From an uncultured Woeseiaceae bacterium (GTDB lineage Bacteria > Pseudomonadota > Gammaproteobacteria > Steroidobacterales > Woeseiaceae), in NCBI GenBank assembly GCA_947258565.1, contig CAMYJB010000004.1, positions 34,970 to 98,969 of the forward strand: a stretch of 64,000 bases of DNA, read 5' to 3'. Below, one piece after another: positions 62,118 to 64,000 of this stretch; positions within the stretch are counted from its first letter, which is position 1, and each line of letters begins with the position of its first letter. Below the pieces are notes generated by a model. It was not told where the DNA came from. It ran no database searches and saw only the letters and a list, made by a program, of their open reading frames with translations. A program made the position numbers and the translations under genes.

Positions 62118-63185
62118 ATGCGCGAACAAAAAACTAGCAAACAACGGGGCCGCCGTAAGGCTATCCTCGTTACTGTCGCAGTGTCGCTGATGGTTTCCAT
62201 GGCACTGCCGCTGACGGGGTACATCGCCCACGAAACCGGCCTGATACATACGGCTCAGGCGCAGGAGTCGGACGAGGAGGCCGTCAACCCGCGCGCCGAG
62301 TACTGGCGCGCCGTACGCGGTGGCACCGAGGGCTACTCCGCCGTATCGGGCCAGGAGACCGGCGTGCTGATCCAGAACGGCGGCCAGAACTGGCGCGCGG
62401 TTCGCAACGGCCCGGTGTCTTTCTATGGCGGCTCGCTGATCATCGCCGTGCTCCTCGTGCTTGCAGCAAAGCATATCGTCAGGGGCCGGGACAAACTCGA
62501 GTCGCGCACCGGCCGCACCATAACGCGCTGGTCGGCCTTCGAGCGTGTGATGCACTGGTACGTCGCGATCTCTTTTATCATCCTGGCGATCACCGGCCTG
62601 AGCCTGATCTTCGGACGGGCCGTATTGATACCGATCATGGGTAAGGAAGGTTTCGCGGCCTGGGCGGCACTGGCAAAACCCGTTCACGATTATCTTGCGC
62701 TGCCGTTTGCTGCAGGCCTCACCCTGCTGATGCTGATGTGGATAGGCAAGAATGTTCCGAAGAGCTACGACTTCCAGTGGCTGAAGTCCCTGGGAGGTGC
62801 CATCGGTGAAGGCCATCCGCCGGCCGGTTTCTTCAACGCCGGTGAAAAGGTCTTTTACTGGTTGATCTTCGTGGGCGGGGTCGCAATGACGCTCTCGGGT
62901 GTCTACCTGCTGTTCCCGAACCTCGAAACCGTTCGCGAGTCGATGCAGTTCTGGCACATCGTGCACTCGTCCTCCGGGCTGTTCCTGATCGCCGTCGCGC
63001 TGGGTCACATCTACCTCGGCAGCATCGGCACCGAAGGCGTGCTCGAGGGCATGGTGAGTGGCGAGATCGATGAAGGCTTTGCCAGGCAGCACCACAGCCT
63101 CTGGTACGAAGAGGTCAAGGGCGGCGCCGCACCCGCCGCGGAAGGCGAGGCAGCACAGGGCACGTCGAGTGCCGCTACGACCTGA
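62118..63185 (+). CDS. fdhC: Formate dehydrogenase cytochrome b gamma subunit
   Basis: A 355-residue membrane protein. An N-terminal helix (about 14-35), a periplasmic stretch and a second helix (about 104-121) precede the four-helix di-haem cytochrome b core (147-166, 189-209, 246-266, 283-303). Likely haem ligands are His146 (ERVMHWY), His190 (KPVHDY), His280/283 (FWHIVHSSSG) and His297 (ALGHIYLG). It takes electrons from FdhB and reduces quinone in the inner membrane. The N-terminal extension of about 100 residues is longer than in E. coli FdnI. It is the last gene before the operon terminator. Confidence 0.93.
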   Translation: MREQKTSKQRGRRKAILVTVAVSLMVSMALPLTGYIAHETGLIHTAQAQESDEEAVNPRAEYWRAVRGGTEGYSAVSGQETGVLIQNGGQNWRAVRNGPVSFYGGSLIIAVLLVLAAKHIVRGRDKLESRTGRTITRWSAFERVMHWYVAISFIILAITGLSLIFGRAVLIPIMGKEGFAAWAALAKPVHDYLALPFAAGLTLLMLMWIGKNVPKSYDFQWLKSLGGAIGEGHPPAGFFNAGEKVFYWLIFVGGVAMTLSGVYLLFPNLETVRESMQFWHIVHSSSGLFLIAVALGHIYLGSIGTEGVLEGMVSGEIDEGFARQHHSLWYEEVKGGAAPAAEGEAAQGTSSAATT

Positions 63186-63214
63186 GCCGCATCGGGCCAT
63201 ATTACCGCTGATAC

Positions 63215-63242
63215 ACCGGCCGGCATTTGCCGGCCGGTTTTT
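63215..63242 (+). terminator. Strong intrinsic terminator of the formate dehydrogenase operon
   Basis: A perfect 11-base stem ACCGGCCGGCA / TGCCGGCCGGT (63215-63238) with a minimal loop is followed by TTTTT (63238-63242). It stands 30 bases after the fdhC stop and marks the end of the operon. The ankyrin-repeat gene begins at or inside its T-run, so that gene depends on read-through or a weak internal start. Confidence 0.92.
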
Positions 63243-63894
63243 GCTTGTGCTGCTGGTCTTCGGCCTGCCATTCGCCGCCGCCGGGAATCCGTTGCTGCAG
63301 GGCGAAGAAACCGAAAGCAAGACCCCTCTCATGTCTGCGGCGCGGCAGGGCGATGCCGCGGCCGTCGCACGGCTGATCTCGGCCGGTGACGACGTCAACG
63401 TCAGTAATGACGGCGGCGCGACGGCGCTGATGTTCGCGGCGCTCAGCGGCGACCCGAAGGTGACGAGCCTGCTGGTGAGGGCGGGCGCTCGCACGGACAG
63501 CAAGGCCAAGCTCGGCTGGACGGCCCTGGCACTGGCTGCCGTCAAGGGGTACACGGAGGTGGCCGAGGTGTTGCTCGACGCCGGGGCGGACCAGGGAGCT
63601 CGCGATACCTACGGATGGACGCCTTTGATGCGCGCCGTCGACAGGCGCCGCCGCGAATTTGTGCGCTTGTTGCTCGAGAGTCCCGGCGCCAATCTTGACG
63701 TGCGCCAGGAAGATGGTGCAACCGCTCTGCACATTGCCGCTGCGGGCGGGGATCTCGAGATCGTCCGGCTCCTCGTGTCTCACGGAGCAGACCGCGCTTC
63801 GGAGGATCGGAACGGCAATACCGCCGCGACAATCGCAAGGTCGGCAGGGCACGCCGATATAGCAGCGTACCTCGACGGGATCGACGAGTCCTAG
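63241..63894 (+). CDS. Exported ankyrin-repeat protein
   Basis: About 217 residues (start uncertain). A hydrophobic leader 'FLLVLLVFGLPFAAAG' suggests Sec export. Then come five to six ankyrin repeats with the TPLMxAAxxGxxxxVxxLLxxGA pattern: 'TPLMSAARQGDAAAVARLISAGDDV', 'TALMFAALSGD', 'TALALAAVKGYTEVAEVLLDAGAD', 'TPLMRAVDRRRREFVRLLL', 'TALHIAAAGGDLEIVRLLVSHGAD' and a final 'TAATIARSAGHADIAAYL'. It should bind proteins in the periplasm. No ATG precedes the leader outside fdhC; TTG at 63241 and GTG at 63247 are candidates, and a rare upstream CTG at 63208 would add 'HRPAFAGR'. Confidence 0.7.
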   Translation: MLVLLVFGLPFAAAGNPLLQGEETESKTPLMSAARQGDAAAVARLISAGDDVNVSNDGGATALMFAALSGDPKVTSLLVRAGARTDSKAKLGWTALALAAVKGYTEVAEVLLDAGADQGARDTYGWTPLMRAVDRRRREFVRLLLESPGANLDVRQEDGATALHIAAAGGDLEIVRLLVSHGADRASEDRNGNTAATIARSAGHADIAAYLDGIDES

Positions 63895-64000
63895 CAGGCG
63901 CCGGTGCGCGAATACTCGCTCATCGGCCAGACGGTGGTTACCCTCCTCGCCGGTCGGCGTATGTCGTCCCGCTTGTGCGCGAGGGCAACCTGGAAGCCGA
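63895..64000. other. Window end, no gene called
   Basis: The last 106 bases are open in more than one frame on each strand. A minus-strand frame ends with a stop near 63893 ('VWPMSEYSRTGAC') and a plus-strand GTG at 63904 opens 'REYSLIGQTVVTLLAG'. Neither can be judged without the neighbouring sequence. Confidence 0.3.

Noticed and set aside
63058-63240. Ankyrin gene starting at 63058
   Set aside because: This GTG would overlap fdhC by 128 bases and its leader sequence is an Arg/Pro-rich shadow of fdhC.
1-64000. tRNA, rRNA, CRISPR arrays, prophage, insertion sequences
   Set aside because: I looked for cloverleaf-like blocks, regular direct repeats with spacers, integrase or transposase reading frames and found none.

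Overview
The window is a 64 kb piece of a GC-rich gammaproteobacterial chromosome. The gene orders pilMNOPQ-aroK-aroB, yicC-gmk-rpoZ-spoT-ridA-recG and tesA/ybbA-ybbP are typical of Gammaproteobacteria. A species cannot be named from the sequence alone. The combination of type IV pili, a respiratory formate dehydrogenase and an extra V-type ATPase suggests an environmental, probably marine or sediment, respiratory bacterium. I see no tRNA, rRNA, insertion sequence, prophage or CRISPR array. The DNA is densely coding and many genes overlap by 4 to 11 bases.

Layout. Positions 1-8.97 kb hold envelope and lipid genes: two lipoproteins, a ClsC-like phospholipase D lipoprotein, a Nudix hydrolase, the YbbA/YbbP ABC exporter, the TesA esterase, the acyl-CoA ligase FadD and a small exported cupin. 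Positions 8.98-16.9 kb are a complete nine-gene V-type (A/V) ATPase operon, transcribed leftward in the order G/H-C-I-K-F-E-A-B-D. Positions 17.2-22.2 kb hold hemE, pyrF, a dGTPase-like gene, aroB and aroK. Positions 22.3-27.2 kb are pilMNOPQ, divergent from mrcA (PBP1A). Positions 30.2-36.2 kb hold a hypothetical gene, gltA, rpmE, hemW, rdgB, rph and a PP2C phosphatase. Positions 36.3-44.0 kb hold yicC, gmk, rpoZ, spoT, ridA, recG and ubiA.

Positions 44.1-63.2 kb form one functional island for a metal-pterin formate dehydrogenase. A ten-gene leftward operon carries a tungstate-type ABC importer (tupB-tupC-tupA), mobA, moeA, moaB, a six-Asp-box beta-propeller, yqeC, a CysO/SAMP1-like ubiquitin-fold protein and moaA. 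It is followed by an eroded NtrC-type regulator, a DUF6494 protein, a helix-turn-helix/periplasmic-binding-like regulator and a rightward formate dehydrogenase operon. That operon holds DUF3305, DUF3306, a large ferredoxin, a TorD-type chaperone, a small Tat protein, FdhA with Cys in place of Sec, FdhB, a small lipoprotein and cytochrome b FdhC, and it ends in a strong intrinsic terminator. An exported ankyrin-repeat protein follows. The logic is: import the oxyanion, build the pterin cofactor, insert and export it with dedicated chaperones, then oxidise formate in the periplasm and reduce quinone.

Three families of dispersed intergenic repeats are visible. One is a long-hairpin element with conserved ends (copies near 17.1, 21.5, 30.9 and 37.8 kb). 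One is a dyad built on GGGGACAGTGACTT(T/A)AAGTGCCAG (2.6 and 44.0 kb). One is a REP-like element (53.3 kb, with a related palindrome at 37.9 kb). A perfect inverted pair of DnaA boxes lies upstream of rpmE. The strongest candidates for new biology are the ubiquitin-fold/YqeC/propeller trio inside the cofactor operon, the regulator whose AAA+ domain has shrunk to a P-loop relic, and the long-hairpin repeat family.
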